Shown: positions 1 through 8,200 of the stretch, piece after piece
How positions within the stretch are numbered: position 1 is the first letter of the stretch
Layout: every line of letters starts with the position of its first letter
NCBI GenBank assembly: GCA_016280855.1
Contig: JAEEHP010000223.1
Span: forward strand, 1-39,299
Reading direction: 5' to 3'
Length of the DNA: 39,299 nt
Origin: Bacteroidaceae bacterium
GTDB taxonomy: Bacteria; Bacteroidota; Bacteroidia; Bacteroidales; Bacteroidaceae
Position numbers and translations under genes: made by a program
The notes under the pieces: generated by a model
What the model was told of the DNA's origin: nothing
Seen by the model: only the letters and a program-made list of their open reading frames with translations
The model's database searches: none

Positions 1-615
1 TCCTACATGGCCCTCGTTCCCGTCATCCAGCCGCCCATCATGCGTGCTCTGACCACCGAGAAGGAACGTAAGATCCGTATGTCGCAGCTTCGCACGGTGA
101 CGAAGAAGGAGAAGATCCTCTTCCCCATCATCGTGGCCATCATCGTCAGCCTTATCCTACCCTCTGCTGCCACGCTCATCGGCTGCCTCATGCTGGGCAA
201 CCTGATGAAGGAGAGCGGCGTCGTGGAGCGCTTGAGCAAGGCAGCACAGAACGAGCTCAACAACATCGTCGTCATCTTCCTCGGCACCACCGTAGGCGCT
301 ACGGCTACAGCCGAAGCCTTCCTCAATCTGCAGACCATCGAGATCCTCTGCGTAGGCATCGTGGCCTTCGGCGTAGGTTCTGCCGGCGGCGTGCTCTTGG
401 CTAAGTTCATGAACCTGTTCCTCAAGGAGAAGATCAACCCGCTCATCGGTTCTGCCGGTGTCAGCGCCGTGCCCATGGCAGCCCGTGTCTCGCAGACCGA
501 AGGTGCCAAGGCCGATCCGCGCAACTTCCTGCTCATGCACGCCATGGGTCCGAATGTAGCCGGTGTCATCGGTTCCGCCGTCGCTGCAGGCATCCTCCTC
601 AGCTTCCTCGGCTAA
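1..615 (+). CDS. Sodium-pumping decarboxylase beta subunit (OadB family), 3' part only
   Basis: The gene enters from the left edge; 204 codons plus stop are visible. The protein is the C-terminal half of the membrane-embedded beta subunit of oxaloacetate or methylmalonyl-CoA decarboxylase. In this family the beta subunit couples decarboxylation of carboxybiotin to Na+ export. Supporting motifs are [12 protein letters not shown] near the visible start, then hydrophobic helices ([37 protein letters not shown]), the family signature around [18 protein letters not shown], and the end [20 protein letters not shown]. The ORF is open to base 1, so the true start lies outside the window. A strong terminator follows 22 bp after the stop, making this the last gene of its operon; the alpha and biotin subunits would be expected upstream. 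Whether the enzyme uses oxaloacetate or methylmalonyl-CoA cannot be decided from this part. Confidence 0.93.
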   Translation, partial: SYMALVPVIQPPIMRALTTEKERKIRMSQLRTVTKKEKILFPIIVAIIVSLILPSAATLIGCLMLGNLMKESGVVERLSKAAQNELNNIVVIFLGTTVGATATAEAFLNLQTIEILCVGIVAFGVGSAGGVLLAKFMNLFLKEKINPLIGSAGVSAVPMAARVSQTEGAKADPRNFLLMHAMGPNVAGVIGSAVAAGILLSFLG

Positions 616-637
616 TACCGATTACCGTTTTAGATTC

Positions 638-670
638 AAGAGGCTGTGTCACACGACACAGCCTCTTCTT
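638..670 (+). terminator. Rho-independent terminator after the oadB-like gene
   Basis: A perfect 13-bp stem (AAGAGGCTGTGTC at 638-650 and its complement at 655-667) has a 4-nt ACAC loop and is followed by CTTATT. It lies 22 bp after the stop codon and is the strongest simple hairpin here. Confidence 0.85.
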
Positions 671-751
671 ATTGGAATAACGCAAATCCAGTTATAAAGA
701 CAAAAAAATTAAGCAATGATATATCAGTTGGCACAGAAGATGTTTTATAAG

Positions 752-854
752 ACAACGAATTATACGAATTAAACGAATTTTTCTTGTCCTATAGTCGTAT
801 CTTCTTATAGACACGATGCAAGCTTAAATTCGTTTAATTCGTATAATTCGTTGT
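752..854. repeat. Perfect 29-bp inverted repeat built from 9-bp units
   Basis: Arms at 752-780 and 826-854 are exact reverse complements over 29 bp, with a 45-nt spacer. Each arm is itself made of tandem units (ACGAATTAT, ACGAATTAA, ACGAATTT). The element lies between two convergent genes and could end transcription from both sides, but it lacks the compact GC stem of a normal terminator. Its build matches other repeat pairs in this window. Confidence 0.9.
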
Positions 855-870
855 TGAAGAGAACAAACAA

Positions 871-2871
871 TTATTCTTCAGCCTGTTCAGCCTGCGTCTC
901 TGCCGGAGCCTCTTCAGCGGCTTGCGGCTCCTCCTTCGGCGCACGCATCTCAGCCTCTACGGCCTTGATCTTGCTGGCGATGAGGTCGAGTTCTTCACGC
1001 AGCTTCTCCACCTTCTTGTTCATCTCGGCCACGAGCGAGTTGCCGCTCTTGGACTTGGCGCTGAGGAAGTTGAGGTTGTTCTCGTAGGTCTGCACCTCGG
1101 CCTTGCGTGTCTCGAAGAGACGCAGCAGGCGTTCGCGTTCACGGGTCAGCGTGCTCTCGCCCTTGGCCACAGCCTGACGCACGCTCTTCTGGAATCCTTC
1201 CAGACGGCGTCGTGCCTGGCTGGCACCGAACTGTTTGTAGAGCTCGTCGGCTACGGCACGGTACTCCTTGTAGAGCTTGTCCTTGTCGCGGAAAGGCACA
1301 TGACCTATCTCGTTCCATTTGGCCTGCAGTTCGCGGACGTGGTCGATGGTGGCTGTTGCGGTGTCTGCCGCCAGCGTCTTGAGCTGTTCGATGATATCCT
1401 TCTTGGCGGCGAGGTTATCCTTCTCCTCGGCACGCTGGTCGGCCGTGGCGGCATTCTTCGCCTCGAAGAAGTGGTCGCATGCAGCGGTGAAGCGCTTCCA
1501 CAGCTGCTCGCTGTACTTACGCGGCACCGTGCCGATTGTCTTCCACTGCTTCTGCAGCTCGATGAGCTTATCAGCCGTCTTGCGCCATTCGGTGCTGTCC
1601 TGCAGCGCCTCGGCCTCTTCGACGAGCTGACGTTTCTTGTCGAGATTCTCGCCCTGCTCGTCCTTCACGGTCTGATAGAACTCAGCCTTGGCGCTGAAGA
1701 AACGGTCGCAGGCAGCACGGAAGCGCTCGAAGATGAGCGTGTTCTGCTTGTGGCTGGCGTAGCCGACGGTCTTCCATTCAGCCTGGATGGCGATGACCTC
1801 TTTGGTCTTCTCCTCCCATTGGTTGAAGGTCTTGAGCTGTTCGGGATCGATGGCCTCGACCTGCTCGCAAAGAGCAGTCTTCTTCTGCAGGTTCTCTTCC
1901 TCGCGAGCCTTGATGGCCTCGAAGTGTTCCTGGTGGCGCTTGTTGATGACAGTGCTGGCAGCCTTGAAGCGCTCCCACACCTGGTCACGCAGTTCCTTTG
2001 CCACGGGGCCGATCTCCTTGTACTCAGCGTGCAGTCCCTGCAACTTGTTGAACGCCACGATGACATCCTCTTCGTCGGCCAGCTTCTCGGCCAGCTCGAT
2101 GAGGTGTTCCTTGGCAGTGAGGTTCTTCTTGAAGTCGTACTCGCGCGCCTCGCTGTTGAGCTTCAGCAGGTCGTAGAACTGCTCCACGTAGAGCTGGTAG
2201 TTCTTCCACGTCTCCGTGGCACGTTCTGCGGGCACGGCACCCAGTTCGCGCCATTCGACCTGCAACTTCTTGAACTCGTCGAAGTGTGCGTTGGCCTCTT
2301 CGGGCGATGTCGCCATCTCCTTGATGCGCTCGATGATGGCAAGTTTCTTCTCGAGGTTGTCGGCTTTCTGCTTTTCGACCTCCTCGGCTATGGCAGCGCG
2401 GCGCTGGCGAATGCTGGCCATGATGGCCTTGAAGTTCTCCTCAGCGCCGTCTATCTCAGCGCGCCAATCTTCGGGCGCACCGCCCTGCTCGATGAAGGCG
2501 TTGCGTGCTGCCAGCTGTGCGGCGCGGTGAAGCTTGTAAAAGACCTGTTTGAGCAAGTCGAGCTCGTTCTTGTCGCCGCCAGTGTTCTCTTCCTGGATCT
2601 CCTTGAGGCGATCGACCACCTGTTCCTTGGTCTCGTAGGTCGTCTCGGAGGGCTCCTCGGCTACGGGTTCCTCGGCAACGGGTTCCTCGGCAACGGGTTC
2701 CTCGGCAACGGGTTCCTCGGCTGCGGGCTCCTCGGCAGGTGCTTGCTCGACGTTGATTTCTTCTTGGTTTTCTGTCTCTACCGCCTGCGTCTCTTCCTGA
2801 GGCGCCTGCGTCTCTTGTACTTCTGCGGCTTCCACCTCGGGAGTGGGCTGCAGTTCGTTGGTTTCAGTCAT
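871..2871 (-). CDS. DUF349 domain protein, 666 aa
   Basis: This is a large, soluble, highly charged protein with no signal peptide. The first ~80 residues are acidic low-complexity sequence with tandem EEPVA repeats. From about residue 90 to 580 there are several DUF349-type repeats, recognisable by recurring signatures such as W+..G..P....+.LW.RF..A.D.FF (for example WKTIGTVPRKYSEQLWKRF and WNEIGHVPFRDKDKLYKEY). The C-terminal ~90 residues are predicted coiled coil, ending in another acidic Ala/Glu tail. DUF349 proteins are widespread in Bacteroidetes; I know of no established biochemical role. The ATG at 2871 follows a plausible promoter at 2923-2954. It is convergent with the oadB-like gene and divided from it by the inverted repeat at 752-854. 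A 686-aa ORF on the opposite strand is a codon-bias shadow. Confidence 0.88.
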   Translation of the reverse strand: MTETNELQPTPEVEAAEVQETQAPQEETQAVETENQEEINVEQAPAEEPAAEEPVAEEPVAEEPVAEEPVAEEPSETTYETKEQVVDRLKEIQEENTGGDKNELDLLKQVFYKLHRAAQLAARNAFIEQGGAPEDWRAEIDGAEENFKAIMASIRQRRAAIAEEVEKQKADNLEKKLAIIERIKEMATSPEEANAHFDEFKKLQVEWRELGAVPAERATETWKNYQLYVEQFYDLLKLNSEAREYDFKKNLTAKEHLIELAEKLADEEDVIVAFNKLQGLHAEYKEIGPVAKELRDQVWERFKAASTVINKRHQEHFEAIKAREEENLQKKTALCEQVEAIDPEQLKTFNQWEEKTKEVIAIQAEWKTVGYASHKQNTLIFERFRAACDRFFSAKAEFYQTVKDEQGENLDKKRQLVEEAEALQDSTEWRKTADKLIELQKQWKTIGTVPRKYSEQLWKRFTAACDHFFEAKNAATADQRAEEKDNLAAKKDIIEQLKTLAADTATATIDHVRELQAKWNEIGHVPFRDKDKLYKEYRAVADELYKQFGASQARRRLEGFQKSVRQAVAKGESTLTRERERLLRLFETRKAEVQTYENNLNFLSAKSKSGNSLVAEMNKKVEKLREELDLIASKIKAVEAEMRAPKEEPQAAEEAPAETQAEQAEE
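2655..2729 (-). repeat. Five 15-bp tandem repeats inside the DUF349 gene
   Basis: Five 15-bp units (consensus CCTCGGCAACGGGTT on the plus strand) run head to tail; three are identical and the two end units carry a few changes. They encode the EEPVA pentapeptide repeat in the acidic N-terminal region. The unit is a multiple of three, so copy-number changes would lengthen or shorten the protein without breaking the frame. Confidence 0.9.
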
Positions 2872-2922
2872 TTTGCTTACGATTTAGTAGCTATTATTAG
2901 TCAATTATGCCAAATTGGCCTG

Positions 2923-2954
2923 CAAATAAACGCAAAAAATTCGGAACGGCCAAA
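2923..2954 (-). promoter_or_regulatory. Probable promoter of the DUF349 gene
   Basis: On the minus strand a TTTG (2954-2951) lies exactly 20 bp before TTTATTTG (2930-2923), a one-base variant of the Bacteroidetes -7 box TAnnTTTG. It leaves a leader of about 50 nt before the ATG at 2871. Confidence 0.45.
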
Positions 2955-2993
2955 AAATCCTCTTACTTTTCTTAATTTATAAAAACAAAAACG

Positions 2994-3920
2994 TCAAATC
3001 CAGCTCTTTCGGCGGGCATACCACCAGAATACGAGCGTCAGAATGATGGAAAGGACGAGGGCGAAGACGAATCCCCAGGGGCGCGTCTCCATGCCGTTCA
3101 AGAGGTTCATGCCAAACAGGCTCGCCACCAACGTCGGCACCATGAGGAACATCGACACCAGCGTCAGCGTCTTCATCACCGTGGACATATTATTATTAAT
3201 AATGTTCGCGTAGGTGTCCATGGTCGATTCGAGGATGTTGGAGTAGATGCCCGTCATCTCGCGCGCCTGGTTCATCTCGATGCTCACGTCCTCGATGAGG
3301 TCGGCATCGAGCTCGTCCACTGGCAGCTTGAACTTCAGTTTCGACAGCAGCGTCTCGTTGCCACGGATCGACGTGGCAAAGTACGTCAGCGAGTCCTGCA
3401 GGCGAGACAGCGCGATGAGGTCGGCATTGTCCACCTTGCGGTCCAGGTGCTGCTTGGCAGCCTCGATGCGCGCGTTGATCTGCTTCAGGCGCTTCAGGAA
3501 CCACACCGCCGTCGAGAGGAACAGGCGGAACACCATGTCCACCGAGTCCGTGAAGCCCAGGCCGCGCTTCTGCTGGTAGGTGACGAAATCGATCATCAGG
3601 TTCGTCTCGAAGTTACACACCGTGATGCAGATGTCACCCTTGAGGATGATGCCCAACGGGATCGTCGTGTAGGGCGTGCGCGATTTCACCTCCTTCACGT
3701 AGGGGATGCGCAGGATGATGAGGATCCAGCCGTCGTCGTAGTCGTAGCGGGCGCGCTCTTCCGTGTCGGCGATGTCGTCGAGGAAGTAGTCGGGAATACC
3801 TAATGTCTGTTGCAGATAGGTGGCATCGTCCTTCGTGGGACAGGTCACCTGCACCCAGCAATTGGGTTGCCATTGGTCCAGCGTGTGCAGACCGTGAGAA
3901 GTGTTCCAATAGGTTCGCAT
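2994..3920 (-). CDS. corA: CorA-family Mg2+ (divalent cation) channel
   Basis: The 308-aa product has the CorA plan. A cytoplasmic domain of about 245 residues includes a long helical stretch (RLFLSTAVWFLKRLKQINARIE and following). It ends in two C-terminal transmembrane helices (TVMKTLTLVSMFLMVPTLVASLFG and WGFVFALVLSIILTLVFWWYA). Between them lies the selectivity motif GMN at residues 270-272, followed by a short loop and a basic C-terminus (ARRKSWI). Length and motif are normal for the family, which forms a pentameric inner-membrane Mg2+ channel. The ATG at 3920 gives the usual N-terminus. A -7 box lies at 4076-4069, leaving an unusually long leader of about 145 nt that contains a GC hairpin. 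Transport of another divalent ion cannot be excluded. Confidence 0.92.
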   Translation of the reverse strand: MRTYWNTSHGLHTLDQWQPNCWVQVTCPTKDDATYLQQTLGIPDYFLDDIADTEERARYDYDDGWILIILRIPYVKEVKSRTPYTTIPLGIILKGDICITVCNFETNLMIDFVTYQQKRGLGFTDSVDMVFRLFLSTAVWFLKRLKQINARIEAAKQHLDRKVDNADLIALSRLQDSLTYFATSIRGNETLLSKLKFKLPVDELDADLIEDVSIEMNQAREMTGIYSNILESTMDTYANIINNNMSTVMKTLTLVSMFLMVPTLVASLFGMNLLNGMETRPWGFVFALVLSIILTLVFWWYARRKSWI

Positions 3921-3956
3921 AGTCGTCTTTCGTTTAACGTTCAGCGATTAACGTTG

Positions 3957-3982
3957 AAAAAATGCTGCGGGCGAGAGGCCCG
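3957..3982 (-). promoter_or_regulatory. GC hairpin with T-run in the corA leader, possible attenuator
   Basis: On the minus strand, CGGGC-CTCTC-GCCCG (3982-3968) is followed, five bases later, by six T residues (3962-3957). This resembles a short terminator lying about 40 nt before the corA start codon. The stem is only 5 bp, so a regulatory role is uncertain. Confidence 0.25.
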
Positions 3983-4068
3983 ACATGCCATGCGAACCTC
4001 CGTCCTTTAATCAGTGTTACGTTGATGATAATCGTCCATTTACGGGATAAAGGATGGTTTAACGGCTG

Positions 4069-4076
4069 CAAAGGTA
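4069..4076 (-). promoter_or_regulatory. -7 box of the corA promoter
   Basis: Minus-strand TACCTTTG is a perfect TAnnTTTG box upstream of corA. No well-spaced -33 TTTG was found; the nearest (4104-4101) is 24 bp away. Confidence 0.5.
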
Positions 4077-4349
4077 CGCTTTTCTGACGAGAAACGAGCA
4101 CAAATCCTCATTTTTTTCACCCTTCCACCCCCTTTTTCTGCTTTCACCTATCCTTTGGCTCAAGGTTATCCTATTCGTTTAGGCACGATCAGCGTGTGCA
4201 AAAGGCTCAGCACGGCGTGAACATCATCGCCGATTCACCGCTCCACGTAACGAAAGATGGTCAAGGACAACAGCTACGATAAGGTAAAATCCATTCCGCT
4301 CGGCCTTGCCGCTTCGCTTGCGAAGAACTTTTTCTAGGGTAGGACAAAA

Positions 4350-4518
4350 TGTTGCAATGTTGCAATGTAGCAATGTTGCAATAAGGTATTTTCAATGTGC
4401 AGCAAATAGAGAGAGTAGAATTTTAATTATATATAATATATAATTAACCATAATATTAGGCCCTTTTGCAGGTCGGCAGGTGCTTAATGCAACATTGCTA
4501 CAATGCTACAATGCTACA
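4350..4518. repeat. Inverted pair of 8-bp tandem repeats
   Basis: The left arm 4350-4381 is four copies of TGTTGCAA (one with a single change). The right arm 4489-4518 reads as tandem GCTACAAT-type units on the opposite strand. The arms pair over 30 nt with four mismatches, including 14 perfect bases (TGTAGCAATGTTGC), across a 107-nt AT-rich spacer. The build parallels the 752-854 element but the unit differs. Confidence 0.85.
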
Positions 4519-4584
4519 AAAAGCAGCAAAACCGGCATCATGAGTAATGCGTTTACAGATTTTAACACACCACAGCACCCCGTA

Positions 4585-4616
4585 TTTGGCGGCGTAAAGG
4601 AAATGTCGTACCTTTG
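4585..4616 (+). promoter_or_regulatory. Well-formed promoter with no gene behind it
   Basis: TTTG (4585-4588), a 20-bp spacer and TACCTTTG (4609-4616) match the Bacteroidetes primary sigma-factor promoter very well. No coding sequence starts within the next 300 bp, so it may drive a non-coding transcript or a long leader of the small protein gene. Confidence 0.65.
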
Positions 4617-4620
4617 CACT

Positions 4621-4785
4621 CGCAAGGCAGGCAGAAAGCGAATAGACGCAGTCGCGAATGCGAATAGACGCTCAAGCCCGCGCGACTGGTCGCAGTGCGC
4701 AATGCGAACGGAAGCAGCCCCACCCCGATTACAATCGGTGCCGCTCAGGGGCGACAGGATTAAAAATCGTGAAAAATGAACGGAA
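4621..4785 (+). ncRNA. Candidate structured non-coding transcript
   Basis: The sequence after the orphan promoter can fold locally. AGTCGCG (4650-4656) pairs with CGCGACT (4681-4687), and CCGATT-AC-AATCGG (4725-4738) is a perfect small stem. GCGAATAGACGC occurs twice (4638-4649, 4660-4671). There is no recognised RNA family, no clear terminator before the next promoter at 4789, and no tRNA-like fold. This is a weak inference from promoter plus structure. Confidence 0.22.
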
Positions 4786-4788
4786 AAG

Positions 4789-4819
4789 TTGGTCGATAGT
4801 ACCAAAAGGAGTACCTTTG
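4789..4819 (+). promoter_or_regulatory. Promoter of the 59-aa protein gene
   Basis: TTG (4789-4791), 20 bp, then TACCTTTG (4812-4819). Transcription would begin about 95-100 nt before the ATG at 4923. Confidence 0.65.
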
Positions 4820-4922
4820 CGGTGCAAAAAGCAAAACGAAGAGTTCAACTTCAGAGCAACAACAATAAGAAAGGTTGATATCATATTCTCTGAATCTCAA
4901 AACAGCTAATCCTCATCACATT

Positions 4923-5102
4923 ATGAAAAAGACATATATTATTCCTGAGATGACGGCTGTTTACACAGCCCAAACGCTACTCGACGCCATATCCCAGCCT
5001 AAAGCAACCATCAACCGCAGCGGCAGCGTCAAGGCTGCCGATGTCGAAGTCAAGGGCAAGAGCCAGGACTACGATGTCTGGGACGACGACTGGCAGAAGT
5101 GA
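4923..5102 (+). CDS. Small protein of 59 aa, MKKTYIIPEM type
   Basis: The product begins MKKTYIIPEMTAVYTAQTLL, a pattern I associate with small hypothetical proteins in Prevotella and related genera (Lys-Lys-Thr-Tyr, Pro, alternating hydrophobics, then a small/Leu-rich end to the leader). The rest is polar and ends with an acidic, Trp-rich tail (YDVWDDDWQK). It has no membrane helix and no obvious catalytic motif. The ATG at 4923 was chosen over the in-frame upstream codon at 4875 because it starts the conserved motif, and because the gene has its own promoter at 4789-4819. No modification or export genes lie next to it. A short peptide precursor, a signalling peptide or an uncharacterised structural protein are all possible; function is unknown. 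Confidence 0.6.
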   Translation: MKKTYIIPEMTAVYTAQTLLDAISQPKATINRSGSVKAADVEVKGKSQDYDVWDDDWQK

Positions 5103-5134
5103 TTGATGCTCTAGAGGGGAGGAGGATCTAGATT

Positions 5135-5161
5135 TTCTAGAGATTCTAGAGGTTCTAGAGG
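5135..5161. repeat. Three 9-bp TTCTAGAGG repeats
   Basis: Units at 5135-5143, 5144-5152 and 5153-5161 (TTCTAGAGA, then TTCTAGAGG twice), with further CTAGA sites at 5110-5133. The core TCTAGA is palindromic, so the block can also fold. It lies between the small protein gene and the tamB promoter. Confidence 0.75.
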
Positions 5162-5186
5162 TGAACGCCAATTTTTGCGCCAAAAA

Positions 5187-5218
5187 TTTGGAGTGATAAG
5201 CGTTAATGCTTATCTTTG
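5187..5218 (+). promoter_or_regulatory. Promoter of the tamB-tamL operon
   Basis: TTTG (5187-5190), a 20-bp spacer and TATCTTTG (5211-5218) form a near-ideal Bacteroidetes promoter. The -7 box overlaps the start of the longest possible tamB reading frame, which argues for the ATG at 5246. Confidence 0.75.
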
Positions 5219-5245
5219 CGGCGAAAAAGTGTGAATAAAGGCTCA

Positions 5246-8200
5246 ATGAGACGTTTCCTGAAATGGGCTTTGTGGATTGTGGCGGTGCCTCTGGCGCTCG
5301 TCGCGTTGCTCATTGTGCTGTTCTATCTCCCCCCTGTTCAGGACTTCGCCGTGCGCAAGCTGTCGGCCTATGCCTCGGAGCAGACGGGGATGGAGATCAG
5401 CGTGGGACGTCTGCGCATCACGCCGCTATTAGACATCGCCATCGACGACCTCCTCGTGGGCGACGGAGAGGGCGACACGCTAGTGGCTGCACGCCAGGCA
5501 CTTGTTGACCTCGACCTCAGCGATATCCTAAACCAACGTATCGGCCTTGAGCGCGTGACGCTCGACGACGCCGTGGTGAACACGAAGGAGATGATTGCCT
5601 CGACCGTCGTACGCGGCAACCTCAGCCACATCGAGCTGCACGACGACATCGACCTCCTCAAACGCCGCGTGAGGCTCGACGAGGTGACGGCCCACGGCGT
5701 GGATGCCGACGTGGTGCTGCGCGACACGACCGTCGTGGACACCACCGAATCGGCTCCCCTGGACTGGACGATAGCCATCACGCGAGCCCGCATCGATGAT
5801 GCCCATGTGCGTCTGACGATGGCCGACAGCACGCACTTCGACCTCGACTCCCTCGCGTTGGCCGCCGACAGCATCGACCTCAATCTGGGCACGGAACGCC
5901 TCAGCGTGCCACGCGTGCACCTCCACACGCCGACATCCGACATCGAAGCTGGCGTGGCTATGGACTTCAAGGCCTTAGAATCAGGTGCCGGAGGGGGATT
6001 GGACATCGACCTGCGCACAACATTATCTAAACGCGACCTGCTGCGCGTGGCGGCACCATGGCTGCCCGACGGCTTCGCATCGGCCTACCCCGACCGCCCG
6101 TTAGACGTGGCTCTGCACCTATGCGGCAACATAGACTCACTGACGTTGAAGCAGATCAATGCCTCGCTGCCTGGCAGTCTGAACGTGGAAGCGCGCGGCG
6201 ACATTTCCAGTCTCTTGGACACCATCAACGGTCCGCGCGGACGTGTGGCTTTGGCGTTGACGACGGAGGACATCGAATGGATGCGTCCCTTAGCCGGTGA
6301 CGCTCTCAAGGGCGTGAAGCTACCCCCGATGGCACTCGACGGCTACGCCACGATCGACGGCACAGCGTACGCGGCACAAGCTGAGCTACGCGAAGGCAAC
6401 GGCGTGGTGACGCTCGACGGCACCGTGGACACACGCGGCAACATGACCTACGATGCCCGCCTCACGGCCAGCCGCCTGGCCTTGCGCCATTTCCTGCCCA
6501 ACCTGCCGGCAGGGCCGCTGACTGCCAAAGCCACCTTGCGCGGCAACGGCACCGACCTGATGGATCACACCACGCGACTGGATGCCCGTGTGCAGGTGCA
6601 GGCGCTGCGCTACGATCGCTTCGACCTGCAAGGCACGGCACTCACCGCACAAGTGGCACGGGGTCGCGGCAAGGCACATCTGAGCGCCGATAACCCGTTG
6701 CTGGCCATGGAGGCCGACGTGGAGGCAGCGCTCAACCGCATCACCGACCTGACGTTCGCCGCCGATCTCAGCCGTGCGGACCTGCACGCCCTCGGCCTCG
6801 TCGATCATCCCCTGAAGACCTCGATGCGCCTGCATCTGAACGGCTCCACAGACCTCAAGAGCAACCACCGCCTCGAAGGCACCATCGACGACATCGCCCT
6901 CATGCCCTACGACACCATCTTCCATCCCGAGGACGTCACGTTCTCGGCGCTGCTGCGCAAGGATTCGACCTACGCCCACGTCACCAGCGGCGACCTCGAC
7001 CTGCGGCTGCGCGGACATGTGGGCTACGACAAACTGCTCACGCAGCTAGGCCGCTTCACCGACGAACTCGACAGGCAATTCACCGAGCGCCGCATCGACC
7101 AGCAGATGCTGACGCGTAAGCTGCCGCAGGTGGACCTGCGCGTGAGTTCAGGACAGCACAACCCGCTGCACGACATTGCCGCATCGATGGGCTACGACTT
7201 CGAGGGACTGCGCATAGGCCTGGCCTTGGATCCCGTGAAGGGCATCAACGGCGGCGGTCGCATCTACGCCCTCAACACGGGTGCCATACTGCTCGACACC
7301 ATTGGTCTGCACGCCTACCAGGACTCCACGAACGTACGCCTCGATGCGCGTGTGCATAACAACAAACGCAATCCGCAATTCACCTTCGAGGCACGCCTCA
7401 ACGCCTACCTCAACGCCGAAGGCCTCGCGGGCGCGAACCTTTTATATTATGACGACCGCGGCAAGAAAGGCGTGGATCTGGGCTTGACGGCGGCAATGAC
7501 CGAGGAAGGCTACCAGCTGCATCTCGACCCCCTCTCGCCGATCGTGGCCTATCGCACCTTCCACCTCAACGAGGACAACTTCATCATGCTGGGCAAGGGC
7601 AACCGCGTCGAAGCCAACGTGGACCTGCTGGCCGACGACGGCACGGGCCTGCACCTCTACTCGACGCCCAACAACGAGGCGCTGCAGGATCTGACGGTGA
7701 GCATCAACCACCTGAACCTCGGCGAGTTGGCCACGGTGATCCCCTACGTGCCGCGCCTCGGCGGTTTCCTCCACGGCGATGCCCACCTCATCCAGACGCC
7801 TGAGCACATGAGCGTCGCGGCCGACATGAACGTTGACGACCTGCGCTACGAAGGTGCCCAGCTGGGACAGATCGGCGTGCAGGCCGTGTACCTGCCCAAC
7901 GCCGACGGCAGCCATTTCATCGACGGCAACCTGCTGCACACAGGGATGCCTGTGGCGGCATTCACGGGTTCCTACACGCCAAAGGGCGAGCAGGGCGTGC
8001 TTGACGTCGATGCCACGCTCGACCGCCTGCCCTTTGCGCTGCTCAACGGTTTCCTGCCCGACGACCTGATGCGCCTCGACGGCGTAGCCTTGGGCAACGT
8101 ACATGTCGGCGGCTCCACCTCGAAGCCCCTAGTCAACGGCGAGGTCAACACCGTAGGGCTATGCTGCATCTCAGACCCCTACAGCCTGAACCTGCGCTTT

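Larger units (their letters stand above)
3921..4922. other. 1-kb gene-poor region between corA and the small protein gene
   Basis: No convincing long gene is present. It holds the corA leader and promoter, then AT-richer DNA. A stretch at about 4195-4337 has more coding-like composition, but I cannot assign it to a family. It ends in a CTTCGC-TT-GCGAAG palindrome (4312-4325). After that come the 8-bp inverted repeat pair (4350-4518), an orphan promoter with structured sequence (4585-4785), and the promoter of the 59-aa protein (4789-4819). Three overlapping small ORFs at 4480-4909 show no protein-like composition. Confidence 0.6.

Noticed and set aside
922..2982. 686-aa ORF antisense to the DUF349 gene
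   Set aside because: Its translation is Leu/Gly/Val-rich and without family motifs, and it mirrors the acidic repeats of the real gene; it is a product of GC-rich codon use.
4312..4335. Terminator at CTTCGC-TT-GCGAAG
   Set aside because: A 2-nt loop is too tight for a normal terminator hairpin, and no gene ends upstream on that strand.
4480..4909. Three small ORFs around the orphan promoter
   Set aside because: They overlap one another and the promoters, and their compositions are not protein-like.
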